A stretch of 64,000 bases of DNA from Sphingomonas sp. (GTDB lineage Bacteria; Pseudomonadota; Alphaproteobacteria; Sphingomonadales; Sphingomonadaceae). The first letter of the stretch is position 1, and each line of letters begins with the position of its first letter. The position numbers and the translations under genes are program-made. Positions 28,077-36,493 of the stretch are shown here, one piece after another. The notes under the pieces are model-generated. The model was not told the DNA's origin and ran no database searches. It worked only from the letters and a program-made list of their open reading frames with translations. The DNA lies in assembly GCF_024508665.1 (NCBI RefSeq), contig NZ_JANINP010000006.1:920001-984000 (forward strand), written 5' to 3'.

Positions 28077-29693
28077 ATGGAAACGATCGGCCGCGACCTG
28101 CGCGAGATGCAGCGGACGCCGCTCGCGCCGTCGCACGTGGCGGCGCTGCGCGCTGCGGGACACATCGTGGACTATCCGGCGGGCACCATGCTGTGCCGTC
28201 CGGGCGAACCGATCGACCGCTTCGTCTATGTCGAGGCGGGCGAGATCGAGGTGGTCAACGCCTTCACCGGCGAGCGCCTGGTTCCCTCCACGCTCGGCCC
28301 CACCCAATTCATGAGCGAGATCGCGCTGCTCAGCGGCGGCAATTGGTCGATGCCGTTCCGCGCCGTCGTCGATACCAAGGTGATCGAGGTGCCGCGCGCC
28401 GACATGCTGCGCCTGATGTCGCAGATTCCCGAAATGTCGGACATCGTCATCACGGTCCTGTCGGCGCGCCGCCGCCGCCAGCTGGAGGCAAGCGACGCAT
28501 CCCTGGTGCTGATCGGCGAGGATGCCAGCCGCGATGTCCGGCGCGTGGCCGAATTCGTCAGCCGCAATCGCTTGCCCTTCACCTCGCTGCCGTTGGGATC
28601 GCCCGAAGCGGAGGAAGTCGCGCGGAGCAGTGCGATCTCGGCGCACCAGCCCGCTGTGATCTTCGGTCGCGATACCGTGGTGACCGACCCGACTCCGGGC
28701 AAGGTGGCGCGACTGCTCGGCGTCAATCATGATTTCGCGGAGGACCAGGAATTCGACGTGCTGATCGTCGGCGGCGGCCCCGCCGGCGTCGCCGCGGGCG
28801 TCTATGCCGGGGCGGAGGGGCTCAACGCCCTTGTGATCGAGGATACCGCGATCGGCGGCCAGGCCGGGACGTCGAGCCGGATCGAGAATTACATGGGCTT
28901 TCCCACCGGCATTTCGGGCGCCGATTTGGTCTGGCGCGGCGAGATCCAGGCAATGAAGTTCGGCACCCAATTCGCGATGCCGCGCCGCGTCGCCAAGCTC
29001 GAAACGCTCGAGGGCGGCCGCTTCTGCGCCACGTTCGACAATGGGCGCCGAGTCAGCGCGGGCGCAATCGTCGTCGCCACCGGCGTGCAATATCGCCGGC
29101 TGCCGATCGACCGGCTCGCCGACTTCGAAGGCGCCGGCGTCTATTATGCCGCGACCGAGATGGAGGCGCGCTATTGCCGCGACGCCGAGACCTTCGTCAT
29201 CGGCGGCGGCAATTCCGCCGGCCAGGCGGCGATGTTCCTGTGCCGCACCGCCGCGCATGTCCGGCTGCTGGTACGCGGCTCGTCGCTCGCCGCCTCGATG
29301 TCGAGCTATCTCTCCAGCCGGCTGGAGGCGGATCCGGCGGTCACTATCGAATATGGCGCCGAAGTCGCCGCTTTGCATGGCGACGAAAAGCTCGAGGCGG
29401 TGACGATCCGCAACACTCAGGACGGCACGCATCGCCAGGCGCCGGCCTGCGCCGTGTTCGTGATGGTCGGCGCGGCGCCGAACACCGCTTGGCTGTCCGG
29501 CCTCGTCGATCTCGACGACAAGGGCTTTGTGCTGACCGGCGACGCGGTCGGCGGCAGCTCGCCTTACGCGACGTCGCGGCCAGGCATCTTCGCCGTCGGC
29601 GACGTCCGCGCGGGCTCGGTCAAGCGGGTCGCCTCGTCGGTGGGCGAGGGCTCTGTGGTGATTTCGAAAGTGTGGGAGTTCCTCAACCAATAG
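28077..29693 (+). CDS. cyclic nucleotide-binding domain fused to thioredoxin-reductase-like flavoprotein
   Basis: Three-part protein of 538 residues. Residues about 15-130 form a CRP-like cyclic-nucleotide-binding domain (PAGTMLCRPGEPIDRFVYV). About 140-215 is a thioredoxin/glutaredoxin-like segment. About 226-538 is a low-molecular-weight thioredoxin-reductase fold, with GGGPAG at 232-237 and GGGNSAGQ at 376-383. At the place of the CATC redox centre the sequence reads YYAATEMEA (356-364), so both cysteines are missing. It therefore cannot work as a classical thioredoxin reductase. It may be a nucleotide-responsive NAD(P)H oxidase or sensor, probably paired with the UBP finger protein. Confidence 0.85.
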   Translation: METIGRDLREMQRTPLAPSHVAALRAAGHIVDYPAGTMLCRPGEPIDRFVYVEAGEIEVVNAFTGERLVPSTLGPTQFMSEIALLSGGNWSMPFRAVVDTKVIEVPRADMLRLMSQIPEMSDIVITVLSARRRRQLEASDASLVLIGEDASRDVRRVAEFVSRNRLPFTSLPLGSPEAEEVARSSAISAHQPAVIFGRDTVVTDPTPGKVARLLGVNHDFAEDQEFDVLIVGGGPAGVAAGVYAGAEGLNALVIEDTAIGGQAGTSSRIENYMGFPTGISGADLVWRGEIQAMKFGTQFAMPRRVAKLETLEGGRFCATFDNGRRVSAGAIVVATGVQYRRLPIDRLADFEGAGVYYAATEMEARYCRDAETFVIGGGNSAGQAAMFLCRTAAHVRLLVRGSSLAASMSSYLSSRLEADPAVTIEYGAEVAALHGDEKLEAVTIRNTQDGTHRQAPACAVFVMVGAAPNTAWLSGLVDLDDKGFVLTGDAVGGSSPYATSRPGIFAVGDVRAGSVKRVASSVGEGSVVISKVWEFLNQ

Positions 29694-29989
29694 AGCGGAT
29701 CACCGGACGTTCAGTGGCCGAGAATTGAGATGCCGTGTTCACGCGAAAGCGTATGGGGACCGTGCATCCGGAACATTACGCATCGTTGCGCACACGCTGA
29801 TCCCGCATGTCGATTGCGGAGGTATGTTCGATGCCGCGCACGATCGATGGCGAACCTGAATGGACTGCTGCTTCCGGGCCGCGGTCCGGCCTTCGCGATT
29901 CGGGCCGGCGTTTTTGCGAGACCGCGCCGCGATTTCGGCTTTCTCGTCGGAAGCCTCTCGCCGGTTCGCCGGATTCGGCTGCGGCGCCA
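29694..29989. other. intergenic stretch without clear gene
   Basis: Between the flavoprotein stop and a putative small membrane protein I see only short, Arg-rich open frames on both strands without family signatures. No RNA gene or repeat is recognisable. Confidence 0.4.
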
Positions 29990-30127
29990 ATGGCGGAGAG
30001 TCGGCGCACGTCCATTGACCCGGGCTCCAGCGAGCGCTGGTTCTACTTTGCCACTGCCGTACTTTTCATAGCGATCATCGCCACCTTCGGTACGTTGATC
30101 TGGCAGATCGCAAGAGCGTTCCGATAG
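29990..30127 (+). CDS. putative single-pass small membrane protein
   Basis: Possible 45-residue protein: a short charged head followed by one strongly hydrophobic helix (WFYFATAVLFIAIIATF) and a basic end. The open frame extends upstream to 29807, but that part is Arg/Ser-rich and looks non-coding, so I chose ATG 29990. The ribosome-binding site is weak. It ends three bases before the converging FMN reductase stop. Function unknown. Confidence 0.4.
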   Translation: MAESRRTSIDPGSSERWFYFATAVLFIAIIATFGTLIWQIARAFR

Positions 30128-30130
30128 CCC

Positions 30131-30712
30131 CTACCGTGGCACCCCTTCGACACGCCTGGCGGCCATCGCCTCTGCATACCACAGGAACTCGTCGAGAAAG
30201 CGATCCCGCGAGAGGTTGAGGGCAGACGCCACGGCATTCCCTTTGTCGTCGATCGCTTCGGCAATCCGCGGGATCGGGAGCAGGCTCGGCACGCTCGACA
30301 TACCGAGCTCGGCCAGCGTCATCCGAAGCTGCATCGCCGCACGGACGCCGCCGAACTGCCCGGCCGAATAGCAGACGATCCCCGAAGGCCGCCAAAAATA
30401 CTCCTCCAGGAAGGTGTCGAGCAGGTTCTTCAGTGCGGCGGGTGCGGCGTGGTTATACTCCCCCGAGACGATCAGGAAGCCGTCGGCGTCGCGATAGAGT
30501 TCGGCGAGATCGTCGAGCGGCACCGGCGCGGTGCCGGGCGCGAATTCCTTGTACATGCGGTCGAGCAACGGGAGGCCGATCGCGGCGGCGTCGATCAGCA
30601 CGCCCCGGTGCCCGCGCGCCTCGAGCGCGCGGAGCAGCCAATGGCAGGCACGAAGTCCGGCGCGGTCGTGGCGGACCGAGCCAAACAGGATCGGAATGGT
30701 GAGCGGCGCCAT
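30131..30712 (-). CDS. NAD(P)H-dependent FMN reductase family protein
   Basis: Flavodoxin-like FMN reductase of 193 residues. ILFGSVRHDRAGLRA binds the FMN phosphate, and SGEYNHAAPAALKNLLD is the family signature around the flavin ring. It is the last gene of the minus-strand bufferin operon, seven bases after the DoxX gene. It might supply reduced flavin or reduce metal or quinone; its role with the bufferin genes is not known. It could also serve a separate flavin monooxygenase. Confidence 0.85.
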   Translation of the reverse strand: MAPLTIPILFGSVRHDRAGLRACHWLLRALEARGHRGVLIDAAAIGLPLLDRMYKEFAPGTAPVPLDDLAELYRDADGFLIVSGEYNHAAPAALKNLLDTFLEEYFWRPSGIVCYSAGQFGGVRAAMQLRMTLAELGMSSVPSLLPIPRIAEAIDDKGNAVASALNLSRDRFLDEFLWYAEAMAARRVEGVPR

Positions 30713-30719
30713 TCCGGCC

Positions 30720-31190
30720 TCACCTGATCTTGAGCAAATGGTCGAGCGAGAAACGCCCGCCGCCCATCGCGATGATCGGCAGCATCAGCCCGGCCCAGCT
30801 GAGATGCGTCGGCCATGCGTCGGGATAGACGAAGATCTCGATGACCAGCGTCATTCCGAGCAGTGCCAGAGCGGCATAGCGGCTGAAAAGGCCGAGCACG
30901 AGCAGCATCGGAAAGAAATGCTCGGAGAACGTCGCGGCATAGGTCGCGATTTCGGGCGGGACGATCGGCAACCGATATTCGCTGCGGAACAGTTCGAATG
31001 CCTCGTCGGTGATCGTGAACCAGCCGGTGACCTTGGTGCGTCCCGACAGGAAGAAGACCGCGGCGACGCCGAGGCGCTGGATCAGCAGCAGCAGCGAGAT
31101 TGGCAGCGCCTTTTCGGCGAGGCCGGTGAAGCGATCGAACGGGTTCGACCGGCGGGCTTCGAACGCGAACTGGGTGGTGTTGTCGAGCAT
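30720..31190 (-). CDS. DoxX family membrane protein (BufD-like)
   Basis: Inner-membrane protein of 156 residues with about four helices. [25 protein letters not shown] is the DoxX N-terminal signature, and [25 protein letters not shown] the second half. DoxX genes commonly accompany MNIO-type RiPP clusters. It starts two bases after the BufC stop, so it belongs to the operon. A redox or export role is guessed only. Confidence 0.85.
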   Translation of the reverse strand: MLDNTTQFAFEARRSNPFDRFTGLAEKALPISLLLLIQRLGVAAVFFLSGRTKVTGWFTITDEAFELFRSEYRLPIVPPEIATYAATFSEHFFPMLLVLGLFSRYAALALLGMTLVIEIFVYPDAWPTHLSWAGLMLPIIAMGGGRFSLDHLLKIR

Positions 31191-31192
31191 GG

Positions 31193-31927
31193 TCAGAATC
31201 CCTTTGGCTTGAGCGAGGAAAGCGCCCCCGAGGCGAGGATGTCGCGAAAGGCGCTGGTGATATCGGAATCAGGGTAGAGGCCGGCGGCGACGGTGGCGGC
31301 CTGGCCGATCGTCTCGCCGAGGCGGAGTCCAAACAGGATGCGATGCTCGGCAGGACCGATCCGCTGCGCGATCACGGCGCCGTCGCGGCGGGTGAGCAGC
31401 ACGCCCTCGGCACGCCATTCCGGCGCGATCTCGGCGGCGTGCGGATCGAGATGCGCAAGCCAGATCGAAGGGGCCGGCACGGTGAACCAACCGAAGCGCG
31501 TCGCAGGGTGGAGTAGGGCTGCGCTCTTCGACCATTGCTCGGCAGAGATGGCGGAAAGGCTTGCCGGGTCGAGCGTGTCGCCCTCGGCCGCAAGATGCGA
31601 TTCGGTCCGCAGACGGTCGATCCGCGCGACGCCCGACAGATATGGCAAAGCCTGGGCGATCGGCTGCGCTTCCACCCAGTCGGCGAACCCAGCACCATAG
31701 GCGGCCAGCACCGGGCTGTCGGGCGGTATGTCGCTTACGAATTCGCTGGTGAGCGCGACGAACATATCGCTGCCCAGGATCAGCGCGATCGTCGGATAAT
31801 TGTCGGCAAGCGCGTCGATCGCCCCCTTGAATGCAGTGTTGCGATAGACGGCGAGCAAAGGGTGACCTGCGCGGCTGCCGTCGATCGTGGCGACGAAGTG
31901 ACGCTGGAACGTAGCGAGATCAGGCAT
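31193..31927 (-). CDS. bufC: BufC/HvfC-like MNIO partner (DUF2063)
   Basis: Partner protein of 244 residues with the DUF2063 N-terminal domain ([33 protein letters not shown]). Such proteins bind the precursor peptide and present it to the MNIO enzyme. The ATG at 31927 lies inside the end of bufB (8-base overlap), so the two proteins are co-translated. The frame extends further upstream inside bufB but lacks family similarity there. Confidence 0.85.
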   Translation of the reverse strand: MPDLATFQRHFVATIDGSRAGHPLLAVYRNTAFKGAIDALADNYPTIALILGSDMFVALTSEFVSDIPPDSPVLAAYGAGFADWVEAQPIAQALPYLSGVARIDRLRTESHLAAEGDTLDPASLSAISAEQWSKSAALLHPATRFGWFTVPAPSIWLAHLDPHAAEIAPEWRAEGVLLTRRDGAVIAQRIGPAEHRILFGLRLGETIGQAATVAAGLYPDSDITSAFRDILASGALSSLKPKGF

Positions 31928-32753
31928 GACAAGGCTCCTTTCGGGCAAGGATGGCCACCGCGCGGTCGCGTTCGGCCATGAGGTCGTCAAAATCCGGCAC
32001 GTTGCCGTCGCGTTCGAGCAGGACGGGGCGTTCGCCGCTGTGGCCGAGCAACTCGGCGAGTAGATCCCAGACCAGTTCCGACACTGGGGCATCGTGGCTG
32101 TCGATCAGCAAATGCGCGCCCAGCATCGGGTCTTCGCTGTGCCCGGCGACATGAATTTCGCCGATCGCGTCGTGCGGGAGCCGTGCCAGATAGCGGCTGG
32201 CATCGTAACCGAGATTGTTGGCCGCCACCGCGACGTTGTTGACGTCGATCAACAGGCCGCAGCCGGTCCGGCGGACGATCTCGGCCAGGAAGTCAGGCTC
32301 GCTCCACATGGCATCGAGCGCGACGTAATGCGCGGGGTTCTCGATCAGGATGCGGCGCCCGAGCGCTTCCTGGACGATATCGATATTGCGCGAGACAGTG
32401 AGCAGCGCCTCGCCCGTGCGCGGCACCGGCAACAGGTCCGGCAGGCAGCGCGCGCCGATCCGCGACCAGGCGAGATGCTCCGAGACCAGGAACGGATCGA
32501 ACCGCTCGACCAGCGCGCGAAGCGCGCCGAGGTGCGCCGGGTCCGGCCGCTCGACGCCACCCAGCGACAGGCCGACACCATGGAGCGACAGCGGCCGCGC
32601 GTCGCGCAACGCCTGCAGCATCGTCAGCCGCGGTCCGCCGGCGACCATGTAGTTCTCGGCATGGACTTCGAACCACAATCCGGCCGCCGACGCGGCGACC
32701 GCCTCGTCGAAATGTTGCGGCTTGAAGGCCACGCCGGCGGTCGGACGGGTCAT
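31920..32753 (-). CDS. bufB: BufB/HvfB-like multinuclear non-heme iron oxygenase (MNIO, DUF692)
   Basis: Enzyme of 277 residues with a TIM-barrel fold and several iron atoms. MNIO enzymes modify cysteines in ribosomally made peptides; in bufferins they form thiooxazoles that bind copper. Likely metal-ligand segments are visible: FEVHAENYM, SEHLAW, ILIENPAHY, LLIDVNN, IHVAGHSE and DSHD. It starts only three bases after the end of the precursor reading frame and overlaps bufC by eight bases. All motifs appear intact, although the precursor gene is interrupted. Confidence 0.9.
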   Translation of the reverse strand: MTRPTAGVAFKPQHFDEAVAASAAGLWFEVHAENYMVAGGPRLTMLQALRDARPLSLHGVGLSLGGVERPDPAHLGALRALVERFDPFLVSEHLAWSRIGARCLPDLLPVPRTGEALLTVSRNIDIVQEALGRRILIENPAHYVALDAMWSEPDFLAEIVRRTGCGLLIDVNNVAVAANNLGYDASRYLARLPHDAIGEIHVAGHSEDPMLGAHLLIDSHDAPVSELVWDLLAELLGHSGERPVLLERDGNVPDFDDLMAERDRAVAILARKEPCHA

Positions 32754-32756
32754 GGC

Positions 32757-33032
32757 TCAGGCCTTCGGGGTCAGCGAGCCGGGGCCCTTGGGGGTCTGGA
32801 TCTTCGCGCAGGTGCCCTTCGCGACATATTTCCAGGCATTGCCTTGATAGTTGACGTGGCTGGTGCCGGCGCAACTCGTGCCCGCGCCCGCCTAGCAGTC
32901 GTTCTTTCCGGCCAGGCTGATGCCGTAGCATTTGTCCTTGTTGGGCTGCGGCTTGACCGGGCCGGCATGGGCCGCGGCGGCGCCGAGGGCGGTAAGGACG
33001 GCGGCGGTAAGGGCGAGATTGACGGTATTCAT
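32757..33032 (-). pseudogene. BufA1-type bufferin precursor (DUF2282) interrupted by an in-frame amber codon
   Basis: From ATG 33032 (AAGGAA just upstream) the frame gives a 46-residue product: a signal peptide (LALTAAVLTALGAAAAHA), then KCYGISLAGKNDC. A TAG follows at 32892-32894. Beyond it the same frame continues for 44 residues to TGA at 32757, with [20 protein letters not shown] and KGTC, exactly the expected second half with two more cysteines. The full product would be 91 residues with the four-cysteine bufferin pattern. One AAG-to-TAG change explains the stop. Either the gene is inactivated, the stop is read through, or the base is a sequencing error. Confidence 0.8.
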
Positions 33033-33139
33033 GGTGTTCCTTTCGAGGGATTCGGCGCACCTGCGGGTGCGATTCCGGTGTCGCCCGAAAGCGCCGTGGC
33101 GTCCGCTACCCAGAGCGCATGGTTTCGATGCATGAAGCG

Positions 33140-34285
33140 TCAGCCCGCGGCCGAGGTGTGGACCATCTCGCCGCCCATCGCCTCGTGCAGGACGAAGCCC
33201 TCGAGCGGATCGATCGGATCGCGCCATGGCGCCGATTCCAGAGTGCGCATCGTGTCGGCATAGCCCGCATCCCATCGCGCGCGGATGCCGGCGGGGGAGA
33301 AGTCGATATCCTTGCTGTGATCCTCGCATTCCAGCGCCGGGGCGAGCAGCCGGATGACGTGCATCCGGGTCGGACAGCCATAAGCCGAGAGCGCGGCCGC
33401 CTCTGGCGTCTGTCGCCGCTCGGCGGGTAGCATGGCGGACAATTCGGTGATGACGTGGCGCAGCCGGTGGAGCTGGCGCTGGCGCTTGATGTGGCTCGCG
33501 GCACGGCTCGAATATTGGACGTCCTTCTGGCGGTTCATCACCTCCCAGATCGTCTCGGGTTCGGCGCCATGCGGGTTCCAGATATGGACCGCATAGACCA
33601 TCGAATCGCGACGGGGATTGTCGTCGAACACCACCTCGACCGGCGTGTTCGACAGGATGCCGCCGTCCCAATAGAGCTCACCGTCGATCCGGACCGCGGG
33701 GAAAGCGGGCGGCAGCGCCCCCGAGGCCATGACGTGACGGAGATCGAGCGGCATGTCGCGCGAATCGAAATAGACCATTTCGCTCGACGTCACGCGCGAG
33801 GCGCCGACCGTGAGGCGCACCGGGCCACCATTGACCTGATCGAAGTCGATCAGGTCGGCGAGCGTATGGCGCATCGGGTCAACAGAATAATAACCCGCCG
33901 CTTCGGCACCGAGCGTGGCGTGCGGACCGAGAAACGCCCGGGGATTGGGGTCGAAAAAGGCGGGAAGCCCACCCCAGATCGTCGCCCAGTTGCGCCACCA
34001 CGTGGATAGTTCGGTCGGCAGGACGGATTCGAAGAAATGGCCATGTTCGACCCGGCGCCAGAATTCGGTCAGCCGATCCAACCGGTCGCCCGGCTTGCTG
34101 CCAGCGATAATGCCGGCATTGATCGCGCCGATCGAGGTGCCGATCACCCAGTCGGGCTCGACGCCCGCTTCGTGCAACGCCTGGTAGACGCCGACCTGAT
34201 AGGCGCCGAGCGCGCCTCCGCCTTGCAGCACCAGAACTTGCTGGCCATGCGCGCGCAATTCTTCGTGAAGGCTCGGAAGAGCCAT
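33140..34285 (-). CDS. patatin-like phospholipase (DUF3734 type)
   Basis: Predicted cytosolic lipid acyl hydrolase of 381 residues. VLQGGGALGAYQVGV is the oxyanion loop, GTSIG (GxSxG) holds the nucleophilic serine, and WDGGILSNTP carries the catalytic aspartate (DGG). The C-terminal part resembles DUF3734. I chose ATG 34285 because AGGAG lies seven bases upstream; the ATG at 34291 is too close. It ends the 3-hydroxybutyrate dehydrogenase operon, a common partnership in proteobacteria. A link to PHB or lipid turnover is inferred. Confidence 0.88.
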   Translation of the reverse strand: MALPSLHEELRAHGQQVLVLQGGGALGAYQVGVYQALHEAGVEPDWVIGTSIGAINAGIIAGSKPGDRLDRLTEFWRRVEHGHFFESVLPTELSTWWRNWATIWGGLPAFFDPNPRAFLGPHATLGAEAAGYYSVDPMRHTLADLIDFDQVNGGPVRLTVGASRVTSSEMVYFDSRDMPLDLRHVMASGALPPAFPAVRIDGELYWDGGILSNTPVEVVFDDNPRRDSMVYAVHIWNPHGAEPETIWEVMNRQKDVQYSSRAASHIKRQRQLHRLRHVITELSAMLPAERRQTPEAAALSAYGCPTRMHVIRLLAPALECEDHSKDIDFSPAGIRARWDAGYADTMRTLESAPWRDPIDPLEGFVLHEAMGGEMVHTSAAG

Positions 34286-34296
34286 GATCATTCTCC

Positions 34297-35538
34297 TTAT
34301 CGGGATTTGGCGTCGCCGGTGATGAGGCGGGCGCCGCGTTCGAAGGTCAGGTAGTTCCACAGCCAGTTGGCCCCGACGATCAGTCGGTTGCGGTAGCCGG
34401 CGAGGAAGAAGATGTGCGCGGTGCACCAGACCAGCCAGGCCAGCGTCCCGGACAGGCGCAGCCGTCCGAAATCCGCCACCGCCCGGTGCCTGCCGATCGT
34501 GGCTAGGCTGCCATAGTCGCGATAGCGGAACGGTTCGGAGCGTCCGCGGACGATCTGCCGCGCGGCGTGGCGGCCTTGCTGCTTGGCGACCGGGGCGATG
34601 CCCGGAAGGGGACGGCCATCCTGGCGAACGAACGATGCCGTGTCGCCGATCGCGAAAATCTCGGGATAACCGGGAACCGTCAGATCCTGCCGCACCAACA
34701 CGCGCCCGGCGCGGTCGGCCAGCGAATCGAGCCATGTCGAGGCTGGCGAGGCCTGAACACCGGCGGCCCAGATCACGGTGTCGGTCGGGATGCGGATGCC
34801 GGCGACGTCGACGTGACGATCGGTGATCGCTTCGACCGGCTTGCCCGTGAGCACGGTGACGCCGAGTTCCTCGATCGCCCTGAGCGCCTTTTCGGACAAG
34901 CGGTCGGCAAATCCGCCGAGCAGCCGCGGCCCGGCCTCGATCAGCAATACGCGTGAGCAATGCGGGGTGATCGACCGGAAGTCCTTCGACACCGACCGCC
35001 GCGCCAGCTCGGCGATCGCGCCAGCCATCTCGACGCCGGTCGGACCGCCGCCGATCACCGCGAAGGTGAGCAATGCCTGGCGCCGCACGGGGTCCGTCTC
35101 GGTCTCCGCCCGCTCGAGCGCGAGCAGCACTTTGCGGCGCACTGCAGTGGCGTCGTCGATCGTCTTGATGCCCGGCGCATGCTCGGCCCATTCGTCGCGG
35201 CCGAAATAACTGTGCCGCGCACCGGTCGCGAGGATCAGGCGGTCATAGGCGATCGGGCGCCCTTCCTCGAGGATGACCCGCCGCCCCTCGCGATCGATTC
35301 CGATGACATTGTCGAGCACGACGCGCGCATTCTCCTGCCCGCGCAGGATCGAGCGGATCGGTGCCGCGATGTCGGCGGGCGACAGCCCGGCGGTCGCGAC
35401 CTGGTAGAGAAGGGGCTGGAACAGATGATGGTTGCGCCGGTCGATCAGCGTCACTTCAGCCTTCGCCCGCGCCAGCGCGCGCGCCGCGGCGAGTCCGCCA
35501 AAGCCGGCACCGACGATGGCCACGCGCGGGCGGTTCAC
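34297..35538 (-). CDS. NAD(P)/FAD-dependent oxidoreductase, NDH-2-like
   Basis: Flavoprotein of 413 residues similar to type II NADH dehydrogenases. VAIVGAGFGGLAAARAL binds FAD, VIGGGPTGVEMAGAIAEL binds NAD(P)H, and IFAIGDTA is the second FAD motif. The C-terminal segment with hydrophobic residues (LAWLVWCTAHIFFLAGYRNR) probably anchors it to the inner membrane. The start is GTG 35538 with GGAG seven bases upstream; it overlaps the preceding 53-codon gene by GTGA. It may feed electrons from NADH produced by the upstream dehydrogenase to quinone. Confidence 0.88.
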   Translation of the reverse strand: MNRPRVAIVGAGFGGLAAARALARAKAEVTLIDRRNHHLFQPLLYQVATAGLSPADIAAPIRSILRGQENARVVLDNVIGIDREGRRVILEEGRPIAYDRLILATGARHSYFGRDEWAEHAPGIKTIDDATAVRRKVLLALERAETETDPVRRQALLTFAVIGGGPTGVEMAGAIAELARRSVSKDFRSITPHCSRVLLIEAGPRLLGGFADRLSEKALRAIEELGVTVLTGKPVEAITDRHVDVAGIRIPTDTVIWAAGVQASPASTWLDSLADRAGRVLVRQDLTVPGYPEIFAIGDTASFVRQDGRPLPGIAPVAKQQGRHAARQIVRGRSEPFRYRDYGSLATIGRHRAVADFGRLRLSGTLAWLVWCTAHIFFLAGYRNRLIVGANWLWNYLTFERGARLITGDAKSR

Positions 35539-35696
35539 GATTGCGCTCCATAGCGCGCCAATTCCGCCAGCACGCCACGCGTCGGCGTATCGATCCGGTC
35601 GAGCCGATCGGCATTTGCCTGACGGATGGCGTAATAGGCGGCGAGATCGGGGCGCAGGCGCCGCTCCTCGCGCGGGCGGGGGAAAGGCGCGGTCAT
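35535..35696 (-). CDS. conserved-context small protein, 53 residues, function unknown
   Basis: Short basic protein starting MTAPFPRPREERRLRPDL and ending in ARYGAQS, without signal peptide or membrane helix. Its ATG overlaps the stop of the dehydrogenase gene (ATGA), and its stop overlaps the GTG of the NDH-2 gene (GTGA). Being locked between two coupled genes is strong evidence that it is translated. I do not recognise a family. It may be a coupling or regulatory peptide. Confidence 0.7.
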   Translation of the reverse strand: MTAPFPRPREERRLRPDLAAYYAIRQANADRLDRIDTPTRGVLAELARYGAQS

Positions 35697-36493
35697 TGCG
35701 CCACCCACCCGCCATCGACCGGCAGCGCGGTGCCGGTGATCGACCGGCCCGCATCCGAGCAGAGGAAGACGGTAAGTGCGCCGAGTTCCTCGACGGTTGC
35801 GAACTTCTTGCTCGGTTGGGCGGCGAGCAAGACGGTTTCGATCACCTCCTCGCGGCTGATCCCTCGCGCCTTGGCGGTATCGTCGATCTGGTTCTCGACG
35901 AGTGGAGTCCAGACATAGCCCGGGCAGATCGCGTTGCAGGTGACCCCGAACTTCGCGCCCTCGAGCGCGACGGTCTTGGTCAGTCCGACCACGCCGTGCT
36001 TCGCGGCGACGTACGCGCTCTTGAAGGGCGAGGCGACAAGGCCGTGCGCGGAAGCGATGTTGACGATCCGTCCCCAACCGGCAGCCTTCATTGGGCCGAA
36101 TGCGGTGCGGATGGTGTGGAATGCGGCCGAAAGGTTGAGCGCGAGGATCGCATCCCACTTCTCCAGGGGAAACTCCTCGATAGGGCTGACATGCTGGACG
36201 CCGGCATTGTTCACCAGCACATCGACGCGCCCGAACGCCGCGATCGTATCGCTGACGAGGCTGGCGGCGCCTGCCGGTTCGATCAGATCGGCGCCGTCAT
36301 AGACGACGCGTACGCCGTGTTCGGCAGCGAGTTCCGCGCACAAGGCCTCGATCGTCGGGCGATCGCCAAGGCCATTGATGACGAGATCGGCGCCGGCCTC
36401 TGCCAGCGCACGACCGATACCGAGGCCGATACCGCTGGTCGATCCGGTGACGATGGCGATGCGGCCGGCTAGCGGCCGGGGTTGAGCGGTCAT
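35693..36493 (-). CDS. bdhA: 3-hydroxybutyrate dehydrogenase (SDR family)
   Basis: NAD-dependent short-chain dehydrogenase of 266 residues that interconverts 3-hydroxybutyrate and acetoacetate in PHB and ketone-body metabolism. TGSTSGIGLGIG binds NAD, NNAGVQHV follows, and the catalytic Ser/Tyr/Lys set is visible in SAHGLVASPFKSAYVAAKHG. GVQHV and ISREEVIETVLL are typical of this subfamily. GGAG lies seven bases before ATG 36493. It leads a four-gene operon with the small protein, NDH-2-like protein and patatin. It also fits the PHA genes at 8-12 kb. Confidence 0.9.
   Translation of the reverse strand: MTAQPRPLAGRIAIVTGSTSGIGLGIGRALAEAGADLVINGLGDRPTIEALCAELAAEHGVRVVYDGADLIEPAGAASLVSDTIAAFGRVDVLVNNAGVQHVSPIEEFPLEKWDAILALNLSAAFHTIRTAFGPMKAAGWGRIVNIASAHGLVASPFKSAYVAAKHGVVGLTKTVALEGAKFGVTCNAICPGYVWTPLVENQIDDTAKARGISREEVIETVLLAAQPSKKFATVEELGALTVFLCSDAGRSITGTALPVDGGWVAQ

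Noticed and set aside
27978..29690. Minus-strand frame of 570 codons opposite the flavoprotein
   Set aside because: His/Arg/Asp-rich antisense pattern without family signatures.
32892..32894. The TAG in the bufferin precursor as a pyrrolysine codon
   Set aside because: No pyl genes in the window and none expected in sphingomonads; mutation, readthrough or sequencing error are simpler.
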